Origin: Alkalihalobacterium alkalinitrilicum
Lineage (GTDB): Bacteria > Bacillota > Bacilli > Bacillales > Bacillaceae_F
Reading direction: 5' to 3'
Length of the DNA stretch: 64,000 nt
NCBI RefSeq assembly: GCF_002019605.1
Contig: NZ_KV917368.1
Span: 3,982,519 to 4,046,518, forward strand
Below the pieces are notes generated by a model. It searched no databases, had not been told where the DNA came from, and saw only the letters and a program-made list of their open reading frames with translations. The translations under genes were made by a program, and so were the position numbers. This document shows, one piece after another, positions 53,022 to 61,831 of this stretch. Position 1 is the stretch's first letter, and each line of letters opens with the position of its first letter.

Positions 53022-56000
53022 ATGGGGAAAGCATCATTCAATAGGCTAATTGCCGTAATGTTAGTCGTATTTTTATCATTACAACACTTACTGCCTATTG
53101 GAACGGTATTAGCAATAAGTGCTACGGATTCCTCGGTAAAAACAGAGATTGAAACTGAAGCCGAAGCACTCATTTCTAGTGAAGAAGAAGTAGATAAAAA
53201 GTTAGAAGAACCAACACCTCAAGAGATAGAGACTAAGGAACAAGAGGTGGACGAGGAAACCTTAAAGAAAGAAGAACAAGATAAAATAGGTGTCCAAGCT
53301 GAGAAAGCTGCAGAAAAAGTTGATAATACAGAAGAAGCTGAAACGGTAGAAAAAGTAGAATCCGTTGAAGAAGTAGAATCAAGTTTAGTAGAAAGCAGTG
53401 AAGAAACGGAAACACCGAAAAGACAAGGTACTACAAAGCGAGATACTGGAGCATTCTCTGCGTTAAATAATGATTGGATGATAGCAGATCTAGATGATTT
53501 AGATTTATCCGAAGGGCAAACGAAAGCACAATATCTTGTAGAAGCTCTAGTTGGTTCTGGAGTTGTTGTAAAAAACATTAAATATACAGGTGTCGACAGA
53601 TCGGCTGGTTTTTTTATAACGGAAGAAGATATTATTGGCTTTGAGAGTGGAATTATTTTAAGTACAGGAAGTGTCCATAACGTTCAAGGACCCAATACAG
53701 TCGATGACATTTCAGCCAATAATGGTTTACCAGGAGACCCAGATTTAAATTCACTCATTCCAGGCTATACAACATATGATGCGACAATATTAGAGTTTGA
53801 ATTTATTCCTACATATGATGAAATCTTTTTTGAATATGTGTTTGCTTCTGATGAATATAACGAATACGTAAATAGTTCATTCAATGATGTTTTTGGTTTT
53901 TTTGTAAATGGGCAAAATGTTGCAACAATTCCAGGAACAGATACACCTGTTGCAATAAATACAGTCAACGGTGGAAAACCTTATGGAACCAATGCCAGCC
54001 ATCCTGAACTTTATAGAAATAATGACCTGAACGATGGCGGTGGAGATATCAACACGGAAATGGACGGTTTAACAGTAGTCCTTCCAATTAGAGCCAAAGT
54101 AAAACCGAATCAATTTAACACGATTAAGCTAGCTATCGCCGATGCAGGAGATCATATTTTAGACTCGAATGTTTTTATTAAATCAGGAAGCTTTATTGGG
54201 CAAGCAGGGGTGATGTCAGGCTTAGGAGCAAAAGAAAACATTAAAGGTCAACAGCCTAATTACCCAGAGAAAACAGTCGGTGAACCTGTCATTGATCCGA
54301 TTGATAGTGCAACAGGAGCCCAAGTCTTATATGAAACTCTATTAACGGTTAACGGTGCTTTTCCATTAACATTCGATGTTCTTTATAATTCTTTACTGTT
54401 AGATGAAGGAATGATGGGAACAGGTTGGACGAATAATTATGAAATGAGTATTCAAGAGTCAGAGGGTGGAATTGTTAATATCCTCTGGGATTCTAATCGA
54501 ATAAACACATTTGTTGAGATGGATTCAGGTGGTTATACTTCACCAGATGAAGCATTGAAACATTACAACTTAACGAAAAATAATGATGGTAGCTTTACAT
54601 TAGAACATAACAATGGTGAAAAATATGAGTTTAACGCAGATGGGCAACTAGTGCAAAAGTACAATTCCTATCAACAAGTATTAAATTATTCTTATAACGA
54701 GTCAGGACAGTTAACGAGTGTCACGGAGCCCATTTCGGGACAACAATTACATTTTTCCTACAATAATGCAGGTTTGTTAACGACGGTTGCTGATAACGTA
54801 GGGAGAGAAGTAAAGTTTAACTACGACGAAGAAGAGCTCCTCGTTGCAAAGGTAGATCCAGAACAAAATTCGATCGCCTTTACTTACAACGAAGTGAGAC
54901 AAATTGTCACAGCAACAGATTCGAATGGTAAACAAATTTTTAGTAATACATTTGATGAAGCTGGTCGTGTTATTGCCCAAAAAGACTCAAAAAATCAACA
55001 AGGACAATTTGAGTATGATGAAGATATGGAAGAAGGGCGCCTAGTAACGACGTTTACTGACCGAAAAGGAAATCAAACGATCTTTACGTATAACAACCTC
55101 TATCAACTGTTAAGTCGTACGGATGAATTAGGAAATACGAAACGCTTTGAATACGACTCGCATGGAAATAAGGTAAAAGAAATAGATGAAGGCGGGAATC
55201 TAACTACTTTCTCCTATGATGACCGTGGCAATGTTACAAGTATTACCGACGCACTAGGTCGTACGACGAAAATGACATATGATGCTCGTAATAATTTGCT
55301 ATCAGTTGAAAATGCAAAAGGTGATAAGCATAGCTTTTCTTATAATGAGCGTAATCAAGTAACGAAAGTAACCGATCCTCAAGGAAATAGTGTTAATCTT
55401 GAATATGATCAACAAGGCTTATTAACGAAAAATACGGCACCTAAAGGCGGCACAACGAACTTTACGTATCATCAAGGCTTAGTCCGTACCATGGTTGATT
55501 CAAATGGAAATACGACAACGTTTGAATTTGATCAAATCGGTCAACTCATCTCGTATACGGACCCGGAAAGTTATACAACGACATTTTCCTATAATAAAAA
55601 TGGGTATTTAACCAAGGTAACGAACGCTCTCGGTTATCACATCATTTACAGCTATGATCAGTTTGGTAATTTAATGCAAGAAACAAACTCAAGAGGTAAC
55701 ACTACGAAATATGAATACGATGGGAATAATAATTTGATTAAGGAAACCAATGCGCTTAATCAAACCATTCAATTTAATTACGATGCTGAGGATTTGTTAA
55801 CATCCATCACGGATGCACGTGGAAATACCACTCGTTTTAGTTACGATCAAAAAGGTAGAATAACGGGGTTAACGAATCCGCTAGACAATTCAATAACACT
55901 AGCGTACGATGCAGTAGGCAATATCATTAATGAAAAAGATGCCAATGGGAATACGGTTTCCATCGCCAACTACGATAGCGTCGGGAACATGATCGAACTA

Positions 56001-58088
56001 AAGAATGCCCTAGGTCATACAGAGACGTTTGAGTATGACAATGTAGACTTACTTAAGAAAATAACAACGGAGCAAGGGACGTTACTTAATATTGATTATG
56101 ATGCAATTGGTAGAGCGGTTCGTTCAGTAGATGCGTTAAGCGGAGTTAGTCAGCAAGGGTTTGACTCAGAAGGAAATCAAACGTCTTTAACAGATGCAAA
56201 TGGAAATACATTGCAATTTGCGTTTAATCTACTAGGAGACTTAACCTCTGTTGAGTCGGCCAATGGTCATACTATACATTATGAATATGATAATCGTGGT
56301 TTGATTAGTAAAATGACCAATGGCAGAGGACAAGAAACAACTTATGAATATGATCCATTAGGTCGTGTGATTACACTAGTTGAGCCAGAAAATACGTCTC
56401 ATTACACTTATGATGAAAATAATAATATCTTAACAATAACAGACAATTTAGGTACAATAAGCTACGTATATGATGCATTTGATAGAATCATTAAGTATAC
56501 CGATGTATATGGAAACATCATTCAATATGGATATGATGCTAATCATAATATAACAAAATTAACATATCCAAACGGAAATGACGTTCACTACAGCTATGAT
56601 AGCGCCAATCAATTAGTTGAGGTAAGAGATTGGAAAGATCGTACAACTCGTTATTCATACGATGAAAATGGTCGATTACTAGAAACGTCTCGACCAAACG
56701 GCACGGTAGAAACGAGAACGTATAATGAACTTGGACAACTCATAGCAACTCAAGATGTTTCATCAAGTGGAGAGGTTATTAATCATTACCAATATACTTA
56801 TGATGAAGTGGGTAACATCGTATCGGAACAAAATGAGATATCAATGAATATTGATATTGTCCCAAGTTCCATAACAGCTTCGTATTCATCAGGCAATCAA
56901 GTGAATACGATGAATGACCATACAATGATTCATGATGAAGATGGAAATCTTACAACAGGTGTTTTACAAGGCGGGCAAGCTGAATTTGAATATGACTCCC
57001 GTAATCGCTTAGTTTCAACAGGACATACGGAATATACGTATGATATTAACGACCAGCGTGTGGCACTAACAGAAGGTGGGGAAACGACAAAGTATGTGGT
57101 TAATCCTATTGCCCATCTATCACAGGTGCTAATGGAGACAGACTCTGAAGGTAATCTACTAAACTCTTATATTTACGGAATTGGTTTAATTGGTTTTGAA
57201 GATGAACAATTCGATTATTTCACTTATCACCAAGATTATAGAGGAAGTACGACGGCTATTACAGATGAAGAGGCAACTGTTGTTGCTCGGTACATGTATG
57301 ATCCATTCGGGAATATCATCGCCAAAGAAGGAAACGTGGATCAACCGTACTTATATACGGGTCAGTACGGTGTCGAAACGGACCATAACGGCCTTCTCTT
57401 TATGAGAGCTAGATATTATCAACCAGAAACACAACGCTTCTTAAATGAAGATATTGTCAAGGGGTCTGTATTATTAGGACAATCATACAATCGTTATGCA
57501 TACTCTCGTAATAATCCTGTAATGTTTGTCGACCCGGATGGAGAGTGGGCCCATATTGCCATTGGAGCGGGAATTGGTGCCATAGTTGGTGGAGTAACTG
57601 CAGCGATTGCAGGAGATGGTATTAAAGATGTTGTTGCGGGCACTTTAGGCGGTGCAGTAGCAGGAGGTATTACTGCAGCAGCTGCACCAGTAGCTCTCGG
57701 TGCAGGTCTTGTAGGAGGTACAGCCATCACAGTAACTTCAGGTGCTGGAGCAGGTATTGCCGGTGAATTAACTTCTTCCTTAGTTAAATGGGAAAAACCA
57801 AAGGGAAGCGACATAGCGACAGCAGCTCTTTTAGGTGCAATCCCAATCAAAACCGGAACATCGAAGTACTTACAGAATACGAATACAGGATTGAAAAACC
57901 TTCAAAAAGGTTTAAACAATGCTCAATACGGATTAAGTAAACAAGCTCAAGCCAATGTTGCGAAACAAAAAAAATCGCTCAACAACCAATTGAAAGTAGC
58001 GAAGGGGCTTGATAACTGGGCACCAGATGTGTTTACTCATGTAACAGGTTGGGCATTAAAAGGCGGAACAGCCAAAGGAATTAAATAA
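53022..58088 (+). CDS. RHS/YD-repeat surface protein with choice-of-anchor-L-like domain (possible polymorphic toxin)
   Basis: 1688-residue secreted protein. A signal peptide (to about 33) and a Glu-rich spacer (about 38-130) precede a choice-of-anchor-L-like domain (about 145-400; GIILSTGSV, FEFIPTYDEIFFEYVFASDEY, DVFGFFVNG). About 30 YD repeats (YDxxGxxxxxTDxxGNxxxFxY) fill 430-1420 and would form the RHS shell. The RHS core motif (LLFMRARYYQPETQRFLNED, SRNNPVMFVDPDGEW) ends near 1510. The last ~175 residues, a Gly/Ala hydrophobic stretch and a Lys-rich end, are the variable tip, as in WapA-like toxins. I recognise no enzyme in the tip. ATG 53022 follows AAGGAAGTG. The next gene encodes a membrane protein in the immunity position. 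Confidence 0.88.
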   Translation: MGKASFNRLIAVMLVVFLSLQHLLPIGTVLAISATDSSVKTEIETEAEALISSEEEVDKKLEEPTPQEIETKEQEVDEETLKKEEQDKIGVQAEKAAEKVDNTEEAETVEKVESVEEVESSLVESSEETETPKRQGTTKRDTGAFSALNNDWMIADLDDLDLSEGQTKAQYLVEALVGSGVVVKNIKYTGVDRSAGFFITEEDIIGFESGIILSTGSVHNVQGPNTVDDISANNGLPGDPDLNSLIPGYTTYDATILEFEFIPTYDEIFFEYVFASDEYNEYVNSSFNDVFGFFVNGQNVATIPGTDTPVAINTVNGGKPYGTNASHPELYRNNDLNDGGGDINTEMDGLTVVLPIRAKVKPNQFNTIKLAIADAGDHILDSNVFIKSGSFIGQAGVMSGLGAKENIKGQQPNYPEKTVGEPVIDPIDSATGAQVLYETLLTVNGAFPLTFDVLYNSLLLDEGMMGTGWTNNYEMSIQESEGGIVNILWDSNRINTFVEMDSGGYTSPDEALKHYNLTKNNDGSFTLEHNNGEKYEFNADGQLVQKYNSYQQVLNYSYNESGQLTSVTEPISGQQLHFSYNNAGLLTTVADNVGREVKFNYDEEELLVAKVDPEQNSIAFTYNEVRQIVTATDSNGKQIFSNTFDEAGRVIAQKDSKNQQGQFEYDEDMEEGRLVTTFTDRKGNQTIFTYNNLYQLLSRTDELGNTKRFEYDSHGNKVKEIDEGGNLTTFSYDDRGNVTSITDALGRTTKMTYDARNNLLSVENAKGDKHSFSYNERNQVTKVTDPQGNSVNLEYDQQGLLTKNTAPKGGTTNFTYHQGLVRTMVDSNGNTTTFEFDQIGQLISYTDPESYTTTFSYNKNGYLTKVTNALGYHIIYSYDQFGNLMQETNSRGNTTKYEYDGNNNLIKETNALNQTIQFNYDAEDLLTSITDARGNTTRFSYDQKGRITGLTNPLDNSITLAYDAVGNIINEKDANGNTVSIANYDSVGNMIELKNALGHTETFEYDNVDLLKKITTEQGTLLNIDYDAIGRAVRSVDALSGVSQQGFDSEGNQTSLTDANGNTLQFAFNLLGDLTSVESANGHTIHYEYDNRGLISKMTNGRGQETTYEYDPLGRVITLVEPENTSHYTYDENNNILTITDNLGTISYVYDAFDRIIKYTDVYGNIIQYGYDANHNITKLTYPNGNDVHYSYDSANQLVEVRDWKDRTTRYSYDENGRLLETSRPNGTVETRTYNELGQLIATQDVSSSGEVINHYQYTYDEVGNIVSEQNEISMNIDIVPSSITASYSSGNQVNTMNDHTMIHDEDGNLTTGVLQGGQAEFEYDSRNRLVSTGHTEYTYDINDQRVALTEGGETTKYVVNPIAHLSQVLMETDSEGNLLNSYIYGIGLIGFEDEQFDYFTYHQDYRGSTTAITDEEATVVARYMYDPFGNIIAKEGNVDQPYLYTGQYGVETDHNGLLFMRARYYQPETQRFLNEDIVKGSVLLGQSYNRYAYSRNNPVMFVDPDGEWAHIAIGAGIGAIVGGVTAAIAGDGIKDVVAGTLGGAVAGGITAAAAPVALGAGLVGGTAITVTSGAGAGIAGELTSSLVKWEKPKGSDIATAALLGAIPIKTGTSKYLQNTNTGLKNLQKGLNNAQYGLSKQAQANVAKQKKSLNNQLKVAKGLDNWAPDVFTHVTGWALKGGTAKGIK

Positions 58089-58120
58089 TGATTTTGTAAA
58101 TTGTTTTTGGGGGATTTTTT

Positions 58121-58633
58121 ATGATAACAGGTATTACGATTATTTTAACAGCGATCATTACAGGGATACTTTATAAATCGATAGAAACGGGTGTCGAGAG
58201 AAAAGCAGAGAAACTAAAACATCTCGAAATGAATAATCGGAAGTTTACGTATTCTACTATCGGTATCCTTTTAGAAGTTGTCATCTATTCAGGTCTTGGC
58301 TTGATTTGTTTTTCCGTGTTCTTTTTCGGAGAACATATCGTTCAATACGTTATTTTGATCGCTGTAGGATGTTTATTATTGTTCTTAGCCTATTATCGAG
58401 CTACTATTTTAACGAAAAAGCGCTTGGAATTGTCTAGTGGCCAAATATATTATTATTACGGAAAACAACCTAATAAAGTGTTACGAATTAAATTAAATAA
58501 CATTAGCTATGTTGAGATGAATTTTTTAATGTTTCATCTTCATATGAATAATGATCAAACGATAAAACTACCCATGTTATTTAATGAATGCAGTCTCGTA
58601 TACAGTATATTAAAATATCATCGCCCCCAATGA
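58121..58633 (+). CDS. small membrane protein, candidate immunity protein for the RHS tip
   Basis: 170 residues. An N-terminal hydrophobic helix (about 2-20), a Lys/Glu-rich segment, and two adjacent helices (about 45-66 and 72-90) are followed by a ~75-residue beta-type domain (GQIYYYYGKQPNKVLRIKLN) like a small PH/YdjO-type fold. It begins 32 bases after the RHS stop codon, behind GGGGG. A small gene directly after an RHS tip is usually the cognate immunity protein, and a membrane location fits a tip acting at the membrane. No sequence family is recognised; the role is inferred from position. Confidence 0.6.
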   Translation: MITGITIILTAIITGILYKSIETGVERKAEKLKHLEMNNRKFTYSTIGILLEVVIYSGLGLICFSVFFFGEHIVQYVILIAVGCLLLFLAYYRATILTKKRLELSSGQIYYYYGKQPNKVLRIKLNNISYVEMNFLMFHLHMNNDQTIKLPMLFNECSLVYSILKYHRPQ

Positions 58634-58688
58634 ATAGAATGGTTAGACTAGACATCCTTATTGGAGAATATAAAGGAGAACGTAAAAA

Positions 58689-59267
58689 ATGAAGAATTTC
58701 TCATTTAAACCGCTCATTTATTTCATAGTTCTATTTGCTATGTTTCTACCATCATCGGCATTAGCCGCTACTTATACCTATGATGAACTGAATCGGATAA
58801 CATCTGTTACGTATAATGATGGACAAACGATTGAATATACTTATGATAGTACAGGAAATATTTTATCAGTAACACAAAACGGAGGAGCGCCAACGGAAGA
58901 GACTCCTCCTCAAGAAGAAACACCACCTGGTGAAAGCACACCTCCTGGAGAAATTCCAACACCTGAGGAAGACACACCACCTAATGAAAGTACACCTCCT
59001 GAAGAACCAACTCAGCCAGAAGCTGGGGGAAATCCTCAGGATGAAACAGTTTCAGAAGAGGATGTAAGAATAGGTGGAGGAAATAATGAAAATGATCAAG
59101 AGGTAAGAGAAGAAGTAGAAGAAGGGAAAGAAGTGGCAGGTGAAGACCACGGACTTCCTAAAACAGCGACTTCAATGTTTAACTGGATATTTGTTGGAAT
59201 TATCCTTTTAGGTGCAGGTATAGCAACGATTGTAATTGTCAAAAGAAGACAGAATTTAACAGAGTAA
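58689..59267 (+). CDS. mini YD-repeat protein with LPKTA wall-sorting signal
   Basis: 192 residues. A signal peptide ends at ALAATYTYD. One YD-repeat pair follows (YTYDELNRITSVTYNDGQ, EYTYDSTGNILSVTQNG), of the same type as in the RHS protein upstream. A Pro/Glu/Thr-rich stalk (EETPPGEST repeats) and an acidic stretch lead to LPKTAT, a hydrophobic helix and KRRQN. LPKTA is an LPXTA signal like the MPKTA of the acidic surface protein beside sortase D at 5173, so that sortase is its likely enzyme. It could dock or retain the RHS protein at the wall. The ATG follows AAAGGAG. Confidence 0.82.
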   Translation: MKNFSFKPLIYFIVLFAMFLPSSALAATYTYDELNRITSVTYNDGQTIEYTYDSTGNILSVTQNGGAPTEETPPQEETPPGESTPPGEIPTPEEDTPPNESTPPEEPTQPEAGGNPQDETVSEEDVRIGGGNNENDQEVREEVEEGKEVAGEDHGLPKTATSMFNWIFVGIILLGAGIATIVIVKRRQNLTE

Positions 59268-59280
59268 TAATTAATTAAAG

Positions 59281-59316
59281 AAGCTAACACTCATCTTATG
59301 ATTGGTGTTAGCTTTT
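59281..59316 (+). terminator. terminator after the RHS unit
   Basis: AAGCTAACAC/GTGTTAGCTT stem followed by TTTT, just after the LPKTA protein. Confidence 0.85.
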
Positions 59317-59544
59317 TCTATGAAAGGCCTTCCTACCGAGCGCCTATAGCAATATGAAAGTTTGTCGGATTGTAATAGAATAATTGATTTATTTCCCTCT
59401 TTACCTAATAATATGAAGTAGTAAAGCTGTTATTTTTCATGATATATTTATTCATAGTTAAGTAGTTATTTAAAAGATGGTATTAAGATGGAAACCAACC
59501 TATCTTAAAATCCAATCAACATTATTAAAAGGTAGGGGACATAT

Positions 59545-61716
59545 TTGAAAAAATTATTATCCATTCTTATCGTATTTCTTTTTATATTTCAACTTGTTCC
59601 TCACGTAGACGCACAAAGTGATGAAGAAATTATTATTCTTTTTAAAGATAAAATCGATTTAGACATCATTGGACAAGTTAAAGGAAAAGTAGAGCACGAG
59701 TTTGAAAACATCCCTGCAGTAGCGATCACCGTTTCTGAAGAGATGAAAGAGGCGTTGGAAAACAATCCGAATGTACTAGCGATTGAAAGTGATCAAGTCA
59801 TTCAAATTCAAAGTCAAGCTCAAGTCCAAGATTGGGGAATTAAACGGATAAATGCACCAAATGCTTGGGAAGCAGGCTATACGGGAAAAGGGGTCAAAAT
59901 TGCTGTAATCGATACTGGTATTGCTCCACATAATGACTTAAAGATTGCAGGAGGAGCTTCCTTTACCCCCTATACAACGTCATATGTCGATGATAATGGC
60001 CATGGAACGCATATCGCTGGAATTATTGGCGCGAGAAACAATGGTTTCGGAACAGTCGGTGTTGCTCATGAAGCTGAGCTTTACGCCGTAAAAGTACTTG
60101 GGAAAGATGGAAGTGGTCTTCTTTCAAGTATTGTTGCAGGGATTGATTGGGCCATCACAAACAATATGGATATCATTAATTTAAGCTTAGGTGCTGAAAT
60201 TGAGTCACCCTCATTGAAGGAAGCTGTAGATCGAGCCTATAATAATGGCATTTTAGTCGTCGCTGCCGCTGGAAATAATGGATCTACGAATGGAGTAGGA
60301 GACACTGTGAACTTTCCAGCACGATACGATTCCGCGATTGCAGTATCGGCTACAAACAAAAGTGATCAAAGGGCAACCTTTTCTGCTACGGGGAATGCTG
60401 TAGAACTGGCAGCTCCTGGTGTTGAAATCTATAGCACCCATTTAAAAAATGGTTATGCTCATATGAGCGGAACTTCGATGGCAACACCTTATGTTTCGGG
60501 TAATCTAGCCCTTTTAAAAGAAGCTTACCCCAATCTAAGTCCAGCACAAATACGTGAAAAACTACAAAAAAATGTCATTGATTTAGGAGCAAATGGAAGA
60601 GATCCATGGTTTGGATTCGGTTTAATTCAAGCTCCTCAAATAGTAGAGAATGATCCTAATGAGCCTGGAGATGGAGAAGAACCGAAGGACCCAGATCCAG
60701 TACAACCCGTTGATCCAGTGGAACCACCTAAACCACCAGAGCAACCGATTTTTACTATCCAACTAACGGAAAATACGTATTTGTTTGACCATATTAATGG
60801 AAAACGGCGGATTGAATTTTTAAGACCGCAACGCGTTTCCGTATTTGAAGAAGTCAATGACTGGTATCGAATTAATACGTGGATTGGACCGAAGTGGATC
60901 AAACCAAACAATCCGCTTCTAGGAGAACCAACTTCCACCTCAGCGCGGATTACGATAACAGAAAATACCTATTTGCATAACCATCCGTGGAGTAGTGCTA
61001 GAAGAAGTGAGTTTTTACGCCCTCAAACAGTTACTGCTATTGAAGAGTGGGGAGAGTGGTACCGAATTAATACGTGGATCGGACCGAAGTGGATCAAACC
61101 AAATAATCCGCTTCTCGGGCAACCAACTCCGATCTCAACGCGGATCACGATAACAGAAAACACCTATTTGCATAATCATCCGTGGAATAGTGCTAAACGA
61201 AATGAATTTTTGCGTCCACAGACTGTGACAGCATTTGAAGAATGGAATGGATGGTATCGAATTAATACGTGGCTTGGACCTATGTGGATTCAACCGAATC
61301 GGCCATTAATCGGCGAACCGAATCCGATTTCATTGAAATTGACGTTAACCGAAAATACTTTTTTGCATAATCAACCGTGGAATAGTGCAAGGAGAACTGA
61401 GTTCTTGCGTCCGCAGGCAGTGACAGCATTTGAAGAATGGAATGGATGGTACCGAATTAATACGTGGATTGGACCGAAGTGGATCAAACCAAACGATCCA
61501 TTAAAAGGGGATCCAACAAATGTTACTATAAGTATACACTTAATAGAAAATACGTATTTACACGATCAACCGTGGAACAGTGCTAGAAGAAATGAATTTT
61601 TACGTCCGCAAACTGTTACAGCCGTTCAAGAGTGGGATGGATGGTATCGAATTAATACATGGATTGGCCCTAAATGGATTCAACCGAGTAAAGTATCAAT
61701 AAATAATCAAGACTAG
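59545..61716 (+). CDS. subtilisin-like serine protease with five INTW modules
   Basis: Secreted S8 protease, 723 residues. A signal peptide (to about 24) and an I9-like propeptide (about 27-90) precede the catalytic domain. The triad is Asp123 in VIDTGIA, His153 in GHGTHIAGII and Ser311 in GTSMATPYVSG; the oxyanion Asn is in AAAGNNG. A Pro/Asp/Glu linker (DPVQPVDPVEPPKPP) leads to five ~65-residue modules ending at the C-terminus. The modules here have the variant LHNHPW instead of LHNQPF. It starts at TTG 59545 after AAAGGTAGGGG. The protease should be held at the wall by the modules and may process neighbouring surface proteins. Confidence 0.94.
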   Translation: MKKLLSILIVFLFIFQLVPHVDAQSDEEIIILFKDKIDLDIIGQVKGKVEHEFENIPAVAITVSEEMKEALENNPNVLAIESDQVIQIQSQAQVQDWGIKRINAPNAWEAGYTGKGVKIAVIDTGIAPHNDLKIAGGASFTPYTTSYVDDNGHGTHIAGIIGARNNGFGTVGVAHEAELYAVKVLGKDGSGLLSSIVAGIDWAITNNMDIINLSLGAEIESPSLKEAVDRAYNNGILVVAAAGNNGSTNGVGDTVNFPARYDSAIAVSATNKSDQRATFSATGNAVELAAPGVEIYSTHLKNGYAHMSGTSMATPYVSGNLALLKEAYPNLSPAQIREKLQKNVIDLGANGRDPWFGFGLIQAPQIVENDPNEPGDGEEPKDPDPVQPVDPVEPPKPPEQPIFTIQLTENTYLFDHINGKRRIEFLRPQRVSVFEEVNDWYRINTWIGPKWIKPNNPLLGEPTSTSARITITENTYLHNHPWSSARRSEFLRPQTVTAIEEWGEWYRINTWIGPKWIKPNNPLLGQPTPISTRITITENTYLHNHPWNSAKRNEFLRPQTVTAFEEWNGWYRINTWLGPMWIQPNRPLIGEPNPISLKLTLTENTFLHNQPWNSARRTEFLRPQAVTAFEEWNGWYRINTWIGPKWIKPNDPLKGDPTNVTISIHLIENTYLHDQPWNSARRNEFLRPQTVTAVQEWDGWYRINTWIGPKWIQPSKVSINNQD

Positions 61717-61746
61717 CATTTAAAATATTACAGTTATTGCCAAATG

Positions 61747-61774
61747 GAGTGCAACTTGTACTCTATTTTTTTTT
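61747..61774 (+). terminator. terminator after the subtilase gene
   Basis: GAGTGCA-ACT-TGTACTC hairpin followed by TA and nine T residues. Confidence 0.7.
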
Positions 61775-61831
61775 GTCGAAATATGGTTAAATAGATAGAT
61801 AGTTACTGATAGATAGGAAGGAGATGAAGCG

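Noticed and set aside
53219-53578. Ser/Thr-rich minus-strand frame opposite the RHS gene start
   Set aside because: It is the complement of the Glu/Lys-rich spacer, an expected artefact of GAA/GAG codons.
58689-58900. Mini YD gene as a pseudogene fragment of the RHS gene
   Set aside because: It has its own ribosome site, signal peptide, stalk and complete sorting signal, so it is a designed short protein rather than debris.
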